Position numbers and translations under genes: made by a program. DNA of 64,000 bases from Gnetum montanum (taxonomy: Eukaryota; Streptophyta; Gnetopsida; Gnetales; Gnetaceae), in contig MNCI01014774.1 of assembly GCA_015680685.1 (NCBI GenBank), positions 617,431 to 681,430 of the forward strand. Reading direction: 5' to 3'. Of this stretch, positions 10,299 to 21,194 are shown piece by piece; positions within the stretch are counted from its first letter, which is position 1; each line of letters begins with the position of its first letter. The notes under the pieces are model-generated. The model was not told the origin of the DNA and did not search any database. It saw only the letters and a list, made by a program, of their open reading frames with translations.

Positions 10299-11536
10299 TG
10301 AGAATTGTTGAACTTAGAAGGAGGGTGAGAGAGGGATGAATAAGTTTCCCAAATTAAAAATTTATGAACCAAAGCACACACATAAAAGTAAGGTGGTTCC
10401 CCAACTTGGGTAGTCCACACTCAGAGGGTAGATTGCAAGCACACCTCTGGACTTTGTTGCTCTCAAATGTGATTTGAAGGATGCACATCTTGTACAATCT
10501 TCAAGCCTCTCTCTAGAGTGTTGTGCCACAACACTAACCACTCAATCCTACAAGGTCCCATCAGGCTTGGAATGTGATTTTTAAGCTTTCATAACCTTTA
10601 CAATCTTGAGCTCCACTCTGGAGTGTTATGCTGTAACACCAATTACTTAATCCTACAGGATCCTAACAAACTCAAGTAAGATGCCTTCCCACAAGAAGCA
10701 CATCAACTTACAAGGGATAGATGCAACTTAGATTGCTAATCCTTGTTACTTAGGAAAAAAAATGGAGAATAATTACAAGGGATAGATGTAACTTAGTTTG
10801 CTAATCCTTGCACTTTGGGGTACAACACACTTTACAATGAACAAAATATGATACAATGAAGAGCAACAAAGATTACAATGATTGACAAAATGATTGTACA
10901 ATAAATACACATAAGCTTGCACATTTTCCAATGCATATGATATTTTCTTATTACTATCATGTTTTCAAATCCATCTTGAAACTTGTGCAACAGCTAGCCA
11001 ATGGTCACTAATGATCATGGAAGACGTCTTCTTTGTGCTTGAGACATCTTTTTGTATTTGCCCTCTATTCTAGGAAGACATCTTTGTCTAGGAAAGACAT
11101 CTTTCTAAAATCTCTATTCTGGGAAGACGTCTTTGTCTAATGGAAGACATCATTCTAAAATTGGTGTGCATTTTGTGAAGATGTCTTTGCCTAATGGAAG
11201 ATGTCTTTGTCTAAGGAAAGACATCTATTGTTTCTTGAAGATGTATTTGCCTAATGGAAGATGTCTTTGTCTAAGGAAAGACATCTACTGTTTCTTGAAG
11301 ATGTCTTTGCTTGTGCATCCTTTAATTTTACTGAGACATCTACTATTTCTTACAGATGTCTTTCTTCAAACTTCCTTTACATGATAAATTCATCGTTCCT
11401 TGTTCATGCTCATCAAACTTTCACAAACCTTCTTGTCTTGATTCAAGGTTTTGTCCTGTAAGCACAACAATCACACACATACACAAATAACCTTGTCTTC
11501 CAATTTTCTTAATGTTTTAACATACCAAAAGGTCCA
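10299..11536 (-). repeat. 3' LTR of copia-type element
   Basis: On the plus strand it runs from TGAGAATTG to AAAAGGTCCA and is homologous to 15901-16958 over its whole length. U3 (11027-11372) is packed with about 15 copies of AGATGTCTT / AAGACATCT in both orientations; this array is longer than in the other LTR, which accounts for part of the length difference. Confidence 0.85.
11027..11372. repeat. Clustered AGATGTCTT/AAGACATCT motif array in U3
   Basis: Short near-palindromic units (GAAGACATCTT, AAGATGTCTTTG, GAAGACGTCTTC) recur about every 15-30 bp. Part is a direct tandem repeat of roughly 60 bp (compare 11177-11230 with 11237-11290). The same motif clusters in the second LTR (16555-16812) and again upstream of the accessory ORF (13716-13866). 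Confidence 0.8.
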
Positions 11537-11556
11537 TAATCTCCCCCTTTTTGGTA
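11537..11556 (-). other. Polypurine tract of copia-type element
   Basis: The minus strand reads AAAAAGGGGGAGATTA directly before the LTR start TGGACC, a classic copia PPT. Confidence 0.8.
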
Positions 11557-12005
11557 TGTCTAGAACTGAAGAAAATGGGTTAGTTTGTGGCACAATACAT
11601 AAAAACATATAAGCTACTTCTCCCCCTTTTTAGACATAACCAACAAGGATAAATCATATAAATAAAATGCATTAAATTATTAGTAAGACATAAAAATTCT
11701 TATAGTAGTGAAGGAGTAGGATAAGCATAGAGATTCAATGGTATGTGAATTGAGGTATACGCACAAATTAAATAGCAAAGATAGACCACATAAAGATAAT
11801 AAGGGAAACACACCATCTATCCATAACCACCCACAAACTATTAAAACCACACTATCTAGAATCACATTAGAGTACAACTATCCACAACTCTCATTCCACA
11901 TTAGTCACATATGTGCAAAGTCCCAAAGTCACATATGTGAGAGCCAAAAAATATCTCTTCCTTTTTGAACATAAAAAAGGAGAGAAGAAACAACTAGTCA
12001 AAGTC

Positions 12006-13569
12006 TCAATCACTAATCTTGGTAGCATCCTCATACTTAGAACCCATTGCTACTCTAAATGGATGATAGGTTTTCTCCTCATCATCATCAATGCTAGTGC
12101 TGGGTTGGCTAGATCTCTAGGTGTCCTCATAAGAGACTCAACCTACTACACTGGAGCCTACCTAGGATGAAAATTTACTCAAAACTAAGAGGAAGGTGTG
12201 GAGCTAATGGTGTTAGTAGTAGCTAAATTGGGACCCATTAGGACATGGTTCCAAAGGTGCTCTCCATAGCCCATTGCTTAAAAGAGCTAGGAGCATCAGC
12301 AGGAGGTGGAACTGAGTAAGCAGGAGGGATTGGATCATGATGCTCTAGTTGCTGCATGGAACCATGATGCATCCCCTAGACACTAGTTGTGGGTGCCTCT
12401 GGCTCAAAATTTGACTCCATCCTTGAGTCATACATATGTGAAGGTCATGCTATTGAAGAATGTCATGGAGGAACAGGAACATCCTCCTCACTATTAGAGA
12501 TAGAAGGAATGGAAAACTTCTTAAACACCTATCCATTAGTGGGAGGAGGAATCCCAACTGCATCCAATCTCTTACACAAGTAAGAGAGGTTCCTCCCAAG
12601 CTTCTCGATGGCTTATGAAAGGGGCTAAAAAAGCTTCTTTAGAGATGAACTAATTTGAGCACCAAAGGATTTTGATTGTCTCAACTATGGAGATGCTTCC
12701 TTCTTTTGTTTAGTATGGGTCTTACTTCTGTTGCATGAGAAGTACTCCTCTTCTCAACTTACTCATTGAGACTCCTCTTGCCTTTAAGCAAAGGCAACTT
12801 TGGAATAGGTACACCCCTTTGGTGAATCAACAAACTAATGTGGTAAGGGTGCCCAAGGATTCTCTCCTTGGCATAAAGGTTTAAAATATCTTGGCAAAGA
12901 GTGTGTCCTTGATCTAATGGCAAACTTGTAAGAAGACAATATAATACAAAACATTGGGATGGTAGCAAATAACTATAGTTACTTCCTTTCACCATAATGT
13001 TATACAAAATAATAAGTGACAAGGTGGAGGCATCATGAGTCATCTTGCTCCTCTCAATATGGGCCCATATCAAATGACATATCTCTACCAAACAAAGCAT
13101 TAGAAAATTCGTTATGTCCTACGTGCATTATACTGCTTGTGTGAATATCATGCATTGTATCAATGGTAACCCAAAAGACATTAGAACTAGAGATACCTAT
13201 AATTGCATTGGCAATTTGGGGAGAGACCTCAACAACAATTCCCCTAACAGTTGATGTGAATGCCCCAACAATAGCATTAGATATAACAATATTATAGTAG
13301 AATTCCCTAATTAACACTTTAGGGACAAGAAAATTCATTGAAATGAAAGTTGCCCATTTCAAAAGTGTGAAGTAGTCTAACAAAGCTTACTATTTATGAG
13401 CTAGAAAAGCAACAGAACACTCAATAGTGGTGGTTTGAGTTGCCTCAAACCTGTGCTAGGCACTTGTGCTTTGCAACTAAGGTGTGTAAGAAGGTAGCAC
13501 ACTACTAGCGCTTCCTCTTAAACACTTCTTGGGTGGTGCCTTGGACATTCCAATCTTCTTATGGGCCAT
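12006..13569 (-). pseudogene. Accessory ORF of copia-type element, plant 'transposon protein'-like
   Basis: Starts MAHKKIGMSKAPPKK at 13569 and ends TKISD* at 12006, about 520 codons with several stops and at least one frameshift. The central part (13380-12760) reads REFYYNIV, VRGIVVEVSPQIANAIIG, then a helical stretch and GHPYHISLLIHQRGVPIP. From memory this pattern matches the 'putative plant transposon protein' domain (PF20167-type) often found in plant LTR elements. Its role is unknown. It lies downstream of gag in the same orientation, behind its own TATA box and motif array. The C-terminus is acidic (DDDEE). Confidence 0.55.
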
Positions 13570-13653
13570 CTTTGACAAAAATCATTGTAAATGGTGGAGT
13601 CCTAGTTGTCTTTGTGGGGTAGATTTGAAGGAATACAACAAAATGGGGCTTTT

Positions 13654-13866
13654 GTCTTTTATAGTAGTGGGAAAACGAGGGCTTTAAATGAAAAAGGTGA
13701 CAACTTTTATAATAGGAAGACATCTTTCACACATGTTAAAGTTATAGTAGATGTCTTTTACTCATAGAAGACATTTTCCTCGCAACACTAAAAAAATCAT
13801 AGAGATGTCTTTGTTCTTTTGAAGATGTATTTCTAGAGACATCTTTCATTTCAAAAAGATGTCTTT
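13654..13866 (-). promoter_or_regulatory. Internal promoter-like block of copia-type accessory ORF
   Basis: On the minus strand, seven AGATGTCTT/AAGACATCT-type motifs (13716-13866) precede a TATA box, TATAAAAGAC (13654-13663), which lies about 85 bp before the ATG at 13569. The motif is the one clustered in this element's LTR U3. Promoter activity is inferred from arrangement only. Confidence 0.5.
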
Positions 13867-14339
13867 TGTCAAAAATAGGATGAGGTTTGAGAAAGGCTGC
13901 CAATGGACTATAGTCTTAATGAAATCTTAAAAAAGAAAAAACTTACCTCTACCTACTTGTAATACTATCGAAAAGTGATGGAGCTTAGAGAGCTAGAGAA
14001 TGAGTTTCCTCTTTTAAGGATTCTCCTCTCAATCGAACTTCTTCAATGTCCAAGGCATGTCTTCCTCTTACAAATTTGTTGATGAGGATGTCCTAATTCC
14101 CTTAGTTCTACCATTTAATTCTCCATGATTTTTTGATTGCTTTGGTCTTTTGAGTTAACATTCATTGATCTTGCATAAAACCCTTTCTTGGTGCACTTTA
14201 ATAAAACCAAGGAGTCTTGTGATATGACTAGGTACTCATATGGTAAAACTTTAGATTGTACTCCCATTGATTATGCACAATCTTATTGCAATAATAACAT
14301 CTAACTCTCTTATTGTAGAAAAAGTGATTAGAATGATCA

Positions 14340-15886
14340 AACCTTTAAGGAGTTTGTTAATAGATAGGAGGTTCTTTTGAGGTAGTGTCCTTAATCTTTG
14401 GAGATTCCTTTAGATGAGATGAAGGTTGTGCAGGTTCTTCTTCTTGGGAATAACATCCAAGTCCACTTTTTTCTTGTGGACTTCTTCCTTGTCCAATAAG
14501 CATTAGAAGGGACTCCTTTCCTTTAGACAGTCTTTCATTCACAAGCTTTACATGTGCAAGCTTGTCTTTCATTTTCTTACATGACTTGATTAGATTTTTA
14601 TTCTTAGCCTTTGAGGTCTAAGATTCCTTTAGTAAGATCAAAAATTGTTGTATTCAATAAAGAAATTTCTTGATCTTTTGCTTTTACTTGCTTGTTCAAC
14701 TTTGTACAAAGATTTTGAAAATTTAAGAGTTCATTACACAATAAATCAACCTCTCATCATCGTTAAGATCATTGCCTAATGAATCAATTTCATCATTGGT
14801 GAGGAACATGCAAATGAGATGAGAATTTTTTGCATCATCCTCCACTTCTTCCTCACTTTGCTCCCCATCATTCCAACTTTTATAGAAGTTGGTCTTCTTT
14901 ATCCCTTCGATGGATTTGTTCTTGGACTATAAGCTGAAACTACTAGGACATTCGGAGGCCACATGGCCTCTTCCACCACACATCCAACATTCTATAGAAG
15001 AAAAATATGAGTTAGGATTTGAAAAATTCTTACCTCTTTCTCTACCTTTGGACTAATTGAATCTTTGCTGATATGTTCCTTTATTTCTTCTAGTTATTAG
15101 TCATTGTAGCTTCCTAGTAAGAAAGGCAATTTCATCTTTACTACCCTCATCATGCTCATTGAGCTCCTTCTCCTTTGAGGCAGTTTTCAAGGCAATGGGC
15201 CTTTCTTGAATAGCTCCTTCAATTATGAGATTCATTTAATAAGCAATGAGGGCACTTTGAAGATCTTCAAATTTTAGAGGTAAGAAGTCTTTGATTTCTT
15301 CCATGGCCATGATCTTAGGTTGGAACTTTGATTGAAGAGTTTTGATCATTTTAATGATCACATTACTTTTGGGCAAGTCTTTACTAGTACCTTTAATGGC
15401 TACAATAATATCATTAGCTCTAGAGAAGTACTCTTTTATCTTTTCACTGTCTTTCATTTTAAGCTTATCATATTCACTTTGCAAGACTAATAATTTTAAT
15501 TGCTTAGCAATAGAAGTACATTCATATGTGGCTTCTAGAATTTGCCAAATTTCTTTGGCCATTGTACATCCTGTTACTCTATTAAATTTGGATTTATTTA
15601 AAGCACAATATAAATAATTCTTTACTTTATAATCAAACATGAACTCATCATTCTCCTCTTATGTCCATTTGTTGCGAGGCTTGATGATGCCGGTGGAGCT
15701 ATTAATAGGCAGAGCATAGCCTTCAAGGATTGAATCACACACTTCAAACTCCATGGATTGGAAGAATCCTTCCATTTTAGCTTTCCAATAGGTGAAGTCA
15801 AATCCATCAAACATGAATGGCTTTGTGTAAGATGTCCCCTCTATAGTCCCACTCTTGAAGTTGATGATTACAAAGAAGAGTACTAG
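14340..15886 (-). pseudogene. gag: Copia-type gag (UBN2-like) with CCHC zinc knuckle
   Basis: Capsid protein remnant. The N-terminus (15850-15660) reads KPFMFDGFDFTYWKAKMEGF, the usual start of copia gag. Next comes the UBN2-type helical core at 15640-15236 (AKEIWQILEATYE, KMKDSEKIKEYFSR). A canonical zinc knuckle, CWMCGGRGHVASEC (CX2CX4HX4C), lies at 14948-14989. A second Cys/His motif (CYYCNKIVHNQWEYN) appears just below 14320. The reading frame overlaps the primer site, as is common in copia elements. Stops separate the parts. Confidence 0.85.
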
Positions 15887-15898
15887 GCTCTGATACCA
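15887..15898 (-). other. Primer-binding site, initiator tRNA-Met
   Basis: The minus strand reads TGGTATCAGAGC, a perfect match to the complement of the plant initiator tRNA-Met 3' end, two bases after the 5' LTR. Confidence 0.9.
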
Positions 15899-15900
15899 CT

Positions 15901-16958
15901 TGAGGATCATTAAACTTAGAAGGGGGGATGAACAAGTTTCCTAAATTAAAACTTTATGAACTAAAGCACACACATAAAATTAACATGGTTCCCCAATTTG
16001 GATAGTCCACACTTGGAGGGTAGATCACAAGCACACCTATGGACTTTATTGCTCTTAAATGTGGTTTGAAGAATCCACACCTTGTGTAATCTTCAAGCTC
16101 CACTCTAGCGTGTTGTGTTGCAACACCAACCACTCAACCTTGCAAGGTCTTGTTAGGCTTTGAATGTGGTTTCTAGGCTTCCACAACCTTTACAATCTTG
16201 ATTTTTGCTTCGGAGTGTTGTGCCACACCACCTATCATTCAATCTCGTAGGATCATGACAAGCTCAAGCAAGATGCCTTGCAGCAAGAAGCACATCAAGC
16301 ATGCATGGCAACAAGGGAGAATAATTGCAAGGGATAGATGCAACTTAGTTTGCTAATCCTTGCACTTTGAGGTACAACACACTTTACAATGAACAAAAGA
16401 TGATATAATGAAGAGCAACAGAGATCAAAATGATTGACAAAATGATTGTACAATGATTACACATAATGCATATGATACCTTCTTATAGTTGTCATGTTTT
16501 CAAATCCATCTTGAAACTCATGCAACAGCTAGCCAATGCTCACTAACAGTCATGGAAGACATCTTCTTCATGCCTGAGATGTCTTTCTATATTTGCCCTT
16601 TATTCTGGAAAGATGTCTTTGTTTGGGAAAGACATCTTTTTGAAATATCCATTTTAGAAAGGTATATTTGTCTAATGGAAGACATCTTTTTGAAGCTAGC
16701 CTATATTCTATGAAGATGTCTTTGTCTGAGGAAAGATGTTTGCTGTTTCTTAAAGACATCTTTTCCTATGCATCCTCCAATTTTTCTGAGATGTCTATTA
16801 GTTCTTAGAGATGTATTTATTCAACCTTCCTTTGCATTATGAATTGATTATTCCTTATTCATGATTCAAGGCTTTTTGTGCAAGCACAACAATCACACAC
16901 ACACACAAACAACCTTGTCTTCCAATTTTCTTAACATTTTGACATACCAAAAGGTCCA
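15901..16958 (-). repeat. 5' LTR of copia-type element
   Basis: Runs from TGAGGATC to AAGGTCCA and pairs with 10299-11536. By eye the two differ at many C/T and G/A positions and by indels, mostly within the GACATC motif array, indicating an old insertion. Confidence 0.85.
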
Positions 16959-16960
16959 AA

Positions 16961-17655
16961 AGGGTCAATAGCTATACCATCTTGATAAACAAGATAATCT
17001 AACATCTTTTCTATGATAATCCTAGAAATGCACTTATTGGGATTAGGATGTAGGTTAAACTTATCATAGTGAATTTGAACTTAGTCTACGTCAAAAGCAT
17101 GATCAATAGCTAAGGTAGATTTGATGCTCAAATCATCAACATAATCATTAACCATTTTCAACATCATGTCATTAAAGATGAAAGTCATAGCTTGTTGATA
17201 GGTAGCTCCAACATTTTTGGGTCAAAGAGCATTTTATTATAGAAAAATGATCCCCAAGAAGTCATGAAAGTGGTATATTGCTAGTGCTTTGGATTATTTG
17301 TAACCAAAAAACCCATCCATGAAGGATAGAAGTGCATGACTAGCTATAGAATCAATAAGGTAATTGATGTTTGGTAAATGAAAGTCATTCTTAAGAGTGA
17401 CCTTATTACCATCTCAAAATTCAATGCATATGCAAATGCCACCATTCTTTTTGAAAACCACAACCATATTATAGTTTTTAATTAGAATAGTTGATAGGAT
17501 AGATGAATCTAGCATTATAAAGTTTAGTAATCTTTTCTTTTAGAAAAAGAGCAATAGGAGGGCAAATATTTCTAATCATTTTCTTAATAGGTTTAGAACC
17601 TTCTTCTAAGATGATGTTATGTTGAACTAGCTTTGGGTCTAGATTGGACATGTCG
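16961..17655 (-). pseudogene. pol: Reverse transcriptase of Tat pol
   Basis: Minus-strand order: SDMSNLDPKLVQHNI (17655), KITKLYNARFIYP, KDDFHLPNIN, ASHALLSFMDGFFGY, GATYQQAMTFIFNDM, then the catalytic box DYVDDLSIK (YVDD at 17132-17143), LHPNPNKCI, and IAIDP at the copia insertion point. These blocks in this order are typical of Ty3/gypsy RT, closest to the Tat/Ogre lineage. The YVDD aspartates are intact, but the frame has stops (for example in place of the expected Gln after FFGY) and shifts. Confidence 0.9.
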
Positions 17656-18010
17656 CTATATCCTCAAGAAAAAGTGATTGAATGGTTTTGCAAAGTTGCT
17701 AGGATAGAATTTCGAAGGTCTTAGGAAAGAAGAACATTGAGCTAAAGAGTCTGTTATTCACCCTTATAACTTAGTACTGGTACTTTGATCAAATGATCAT
17801 TGGTTAAAAGAGGCTCTTGATCAAAGAAATAGAGGTATGACTAAGATAAGAGTTCATCCTCTATAATGTCTAAAGAGGATATGAGAAAAGCTAAATTTGA
17901 TGTCAAATCAAGAAAAGATGGATCTAGAGTCCTATGTACCTAGCTTGTAGGGTGGCTCAAGATTAGAGGTTGAAGCAGAGAATCTAGAGAGGTCGCCATG
18001 TTCACCTAGG
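17656..18010 (-). pseudogene. pol: Protease-RT linker of Tat pol
   Basis: Minus-strand frame continues upstream of RT with short open stretches (for example FFDQEPLLTNDHLIKVPVLSY near 17830-17770), but no recognisable domain. Tat elements carry a long, poorly conserved linker here. Its upstream limit is where the opposite-strand block begins. Confidence 0.4.
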
Positions 18011-18446
18011 TGATAATCAAGTTATAATATGTGTCATCTAAAAGTAAAGATATCAAAAGCTAAGTTAAGTGATGAAATTTTACAAACATAAAAAGTCCTA
18101 TAGCATGCATTGTTTCTAATTTATAAAAGTAATGGAAAAGAAAAGTTTTAATGTAGAAAATCTAAGGAAGAGTTTTAATGTGGAATTGATGTAGCGTAAG
18201 CATGTTATAATGTTACATTAATTAAGGTTGAAGTTTTAATATGAAATTGTATCTTCAATGCTAAAACTATTTAACTTTTGTTTCAAGGATGCTACAACAC
18301 CTAGGTTCCTCATCATTGAGCCTATGTATTTCATTAACAATATATTGTTTAATGACAACATGCTCATGCCATTGAATTTATGGATATGGAGGGGAGCTGC
18401 AGAATTTTTTAAGTTCTACATAATCCACTTTCATGTGGTGATCTAG

Positions 18447-20625
18447 ATGGGCTTGAATGAAGAGGTAGTTTTAAAATCCTTGGAAGAAATCCTGCTAGGA
18501 TTTTTTGCTAAGCTCATAGAGATAATCTTTAGGTTGAGATTAGATATTGAGGAGCTGTCCAAGAATGTCCTAATTTACGGGAAATGTTTTGATAAGTTGT
18601 GAGAAAGAAGAGAGTATCAACTCTTCAGTGCCAATAGCACATTACTTTTGGGAAATCAGACTTGTAGAGCAATGTTTAACCCATCAAGATCTCAAATTTT
18701 CATTGAGAGGTAAGTTAGAAGTTTTAAGAGTTGAAAAAATTTAAGTTAGCTTCATGTTTATTAAAACTAAATTAGAGTTTGTTATATAGAATTATTGATT
18801 CAAATGTGTAGAATCTTAATCATTTGGCATTTGTGCAAAACTTATTATGGGATCTCTCCCAACATCAAAATTAGAGACCTTAGGTGATGTCCCATTACAA
18901 TGTGCAATATAGAGAATTGAAATTATATAAGTTTTGGAACGAGTATAACAATTAGGAATGGCTTCATTCATTGTGGAATGAAGTCTAGAGAGAAAAAGTA
19001 GAATAGCTAAAGGGGTTAAGGATCATCCTAATCTCAAAGATTAAGGAGAGAAAGTTAGTTAATGTTTATCTATTTTTGTTGTTTTTTGAAGTTAGAAAAA
19101 AGATGAGATTAGCTAGTAGTGATTTATGCTTATTTGTAGCTTAGCTAAACATTAATGATACTAATTTTATTGATGTCACAGAAGCAGCAGAAGAATTTGA
19201 AGTGAGGTTTACTAGCGAAGCATAAAGTGCTAAAAAGTCGCTATTTGAGGGAGTTGAAGTAAGATATATCAATAAGTTTGGTAGGATAGAAATTTTGTAT
19301 GCTTTAGGCTTAAAAAATTCATACCCTAGTGTGATTAAATGTGTTAGGCTAATAAAGAGCTATTCAATAGAGAAGGTAGTTTTGTCATTTTTGTAGACCA
19401 GAAACAAGTTGTTGTTACTTAGGACCTAGCTACATTGAGGTATTAGTTGGGATTTATAGAGAAGGAAATAAGGATTGATAGTTCTAAGATGGATTTAGAA
19501 AAATTACCTATCATGAAGGAATGGGTGAGGTTAGAAAAGAGAGATGCCACCAATGTACACAAGGGAACAAACAAAGATCTAAAGAAGTTATTCCCTTTGT
19601 TTATTGAAAGGCTCTTTTAGAGTAAGATAGGTTAAAAATGGGAGCTCACCGCAAGGAGATGTAGGGGTTATATGAAGCAATGACCCAAGGAAGGGTAGCT
19701 AATTGGACATGAAAAGATAAAGAAGAGAACGAACAACAAATAAAGATGTTGTTTAACCAAGTGGAGTTATTTGAAGTAGAAATAAGGAACAACATCATGG
19801 TTAGGCATAACCCTCCTTCCCATGCATACTAGAGAGAAAGGAATAAAGTTGTGGAATTCCAAAGAGTGTTGATGAAGAGAAAAAGATTAGCATTGGTCAT
19901 GACGATTTTCATAACTAGTCTAAGGAATTTTATAATAACATGGGAGAGTTTGGGAAGGAAGCATCAAATAAATAAGTGATGGTACAAAAGATAGTATTGT
20001 GAGCTTTTACAAGAGAATAAAAGTTTATTTGTAGATAAAGAAATAAGAATTCTATTTATTAAATAGACTAGGTTAGAAGAACTTTTTGAAGATTTTCCAA
20101 ATAGTGTGGTGGTTATTGTACCAAAGGAAGAAGGAAGAGGTTCTTAGGTGAAACCTATAATAGAAGGAGATGATGATGATATCACCTCTAAAGAGTTAAA
20201 TGCCTACAAGGAAGAGTGGGCTAGCATTCTATCAAGGATTCCAAGTTTAGCCTTTGATGCACTAGACACAACCAACTTGAGTTTGGAGGAGATAGGATAG
20301 AAGATATTACAGATATACAAAGAGATTCAAAGTTAGCATTAAAACCTTAGGCAGTCATTTCAATTTATTTTATCTAATTGATAAAATAAAATAAAACTAA
20401 CCAATTTTTCTTGACTTTTATGTGTAGACCCTGGGAAGAGTAATTAGAGACTAGCAAAAGAGCCTACTCTCAAGAAAATTGATGAGAAAGAGAAGGAAGC
20501 TACTAGAGATAAATAAGGATGTTAAGCTTTCTTTATGTATTTGTTTCATATATCATCTAGGATTGACATAGAGAAATTTTTTGTAAAATGTTAAGTGTGT
20601 TTGATGTTCTAGTAATAAAATGTCA
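18447..20625 (+). pseudogene. Antisense gene-like block inside Tat pol, unknown product
   Basis: Not recognised. The plus strand (opposite to the element) gives long decayed reading: MGLNEEVVLKSLEEILLGF at 18447, a donor GAGAG|GTAAGT at 18710, then a second stretch 18880-19400 (KLVNVYLFLLFFEVRKKM; SLFEGVEVRYINKFGRIE; KSYSIEKVVLSFL). A third runs about 19650-20000 (LFNQVELFEVEIRNNIMV) and a fourth about 20070-20330 (SKELNAYKEEWASILSRI). A possible acceptor TGTGTAG precedes DPGKS near 20430. Stop near 20517 is followed by AATAAA near 20612. Stops inside are almost all TAG/TGA at Gln or Trp-like places. It sits tail to tail with the protease. It may be an element-encoded antisense gene or a captured host gene. 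Confidence 0.4.
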
Positions 20626-20946
20626 TGTCGAAAGTTATGATGTGCATCAATTGTAAAAAGATGTTTATAAAAATGAAGTTCTCACATTATTCTAGTTAAC
20701 CATCTTTGTGTAATTGATAGTTAGAAACTTGATGTGATGGAAGTAACTACTTAATTTTTAACATTGCCCATTAATAATAAGTGATTAAGAGAAAATTAGA
20801 GCAAAAAGAAATGTTAGTTTTGTTTACTAATTGTCATTGTCTAATGATAACAAATAGTAGAAAAGTAGTTAAAAGGAATCCTAATAAGAGCTAGTAGGTG
20901 TCTACGACTTTGAAAGTGGCAAATAAGGATAAAAAGGTTTGAAAAC

Positions 20947-21194
20947 CTAATCATCCAAAGTTATTACACTTGCAATGAATTTTTGAGTAGTTGAATAAGA
21001 AGGATAAGATGAATGCTTCTTTTTAAGTGAAGATCTAGCTAGTTCTTCAAAACCTAAGTTAAGAAACTCAATATTGAGAATAGACTCATCATTTAAGTCT
21101 ATCAAATTTGGAGTGGTAGTTGAGTTCTTAGGAGAGAAAGAAACTATAAGCTTACCCACAAGTTCAAGTTTAGTATCATCTAGTTTGTTACTAA
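20947..21194 (-). pseudogene. pol: Post-protease segment of Tat pol
   Basis: Minus-strand reading of 70 codons (KLIVSFSPKNSTTTPNLIDL, then SILNIEFLNLGFEEL) directly after the last protease copy. Acidic/Ser-rich linker of the type that follows retropepsin in Tat elements; no domain seen. Confidence 0.4.

Larger units (their letters stand above)
10299..16960 (-). mobile_element. Copia-type, pol-less LTR element inserted in Tat RT
   Basis: Flanked by LTRs 10299-11536 and 15901-16958, with an initiator-Met primer site and a PPT. Its interior of about 4.4 kb holds a copia-type gag and an accessory ORF with its own promoter. No protease, integrase or RT was recognised, so it is a TR-GAG-like non-autonomous element. 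Target duplicates are GGGGT (10294-10298) and AGGGT (16961-16965), one base different, with two extra bases after the right LTR. Confidence 0.8.

Noticed and set aside
10980-11400. CRISPR-like array in the copia LTR
   Set aside because: The repeats are short, near-palindromic, in both orientations and without regular unique spacers. The region is inside an LTR of a plant element.
18447-20625. Tat capsid (gag) on the plus strand
   Set aside because: No gag core pattern (GDPxxHL, FxxxY) can be read; the exon-like layout and orientation do not fit gag.
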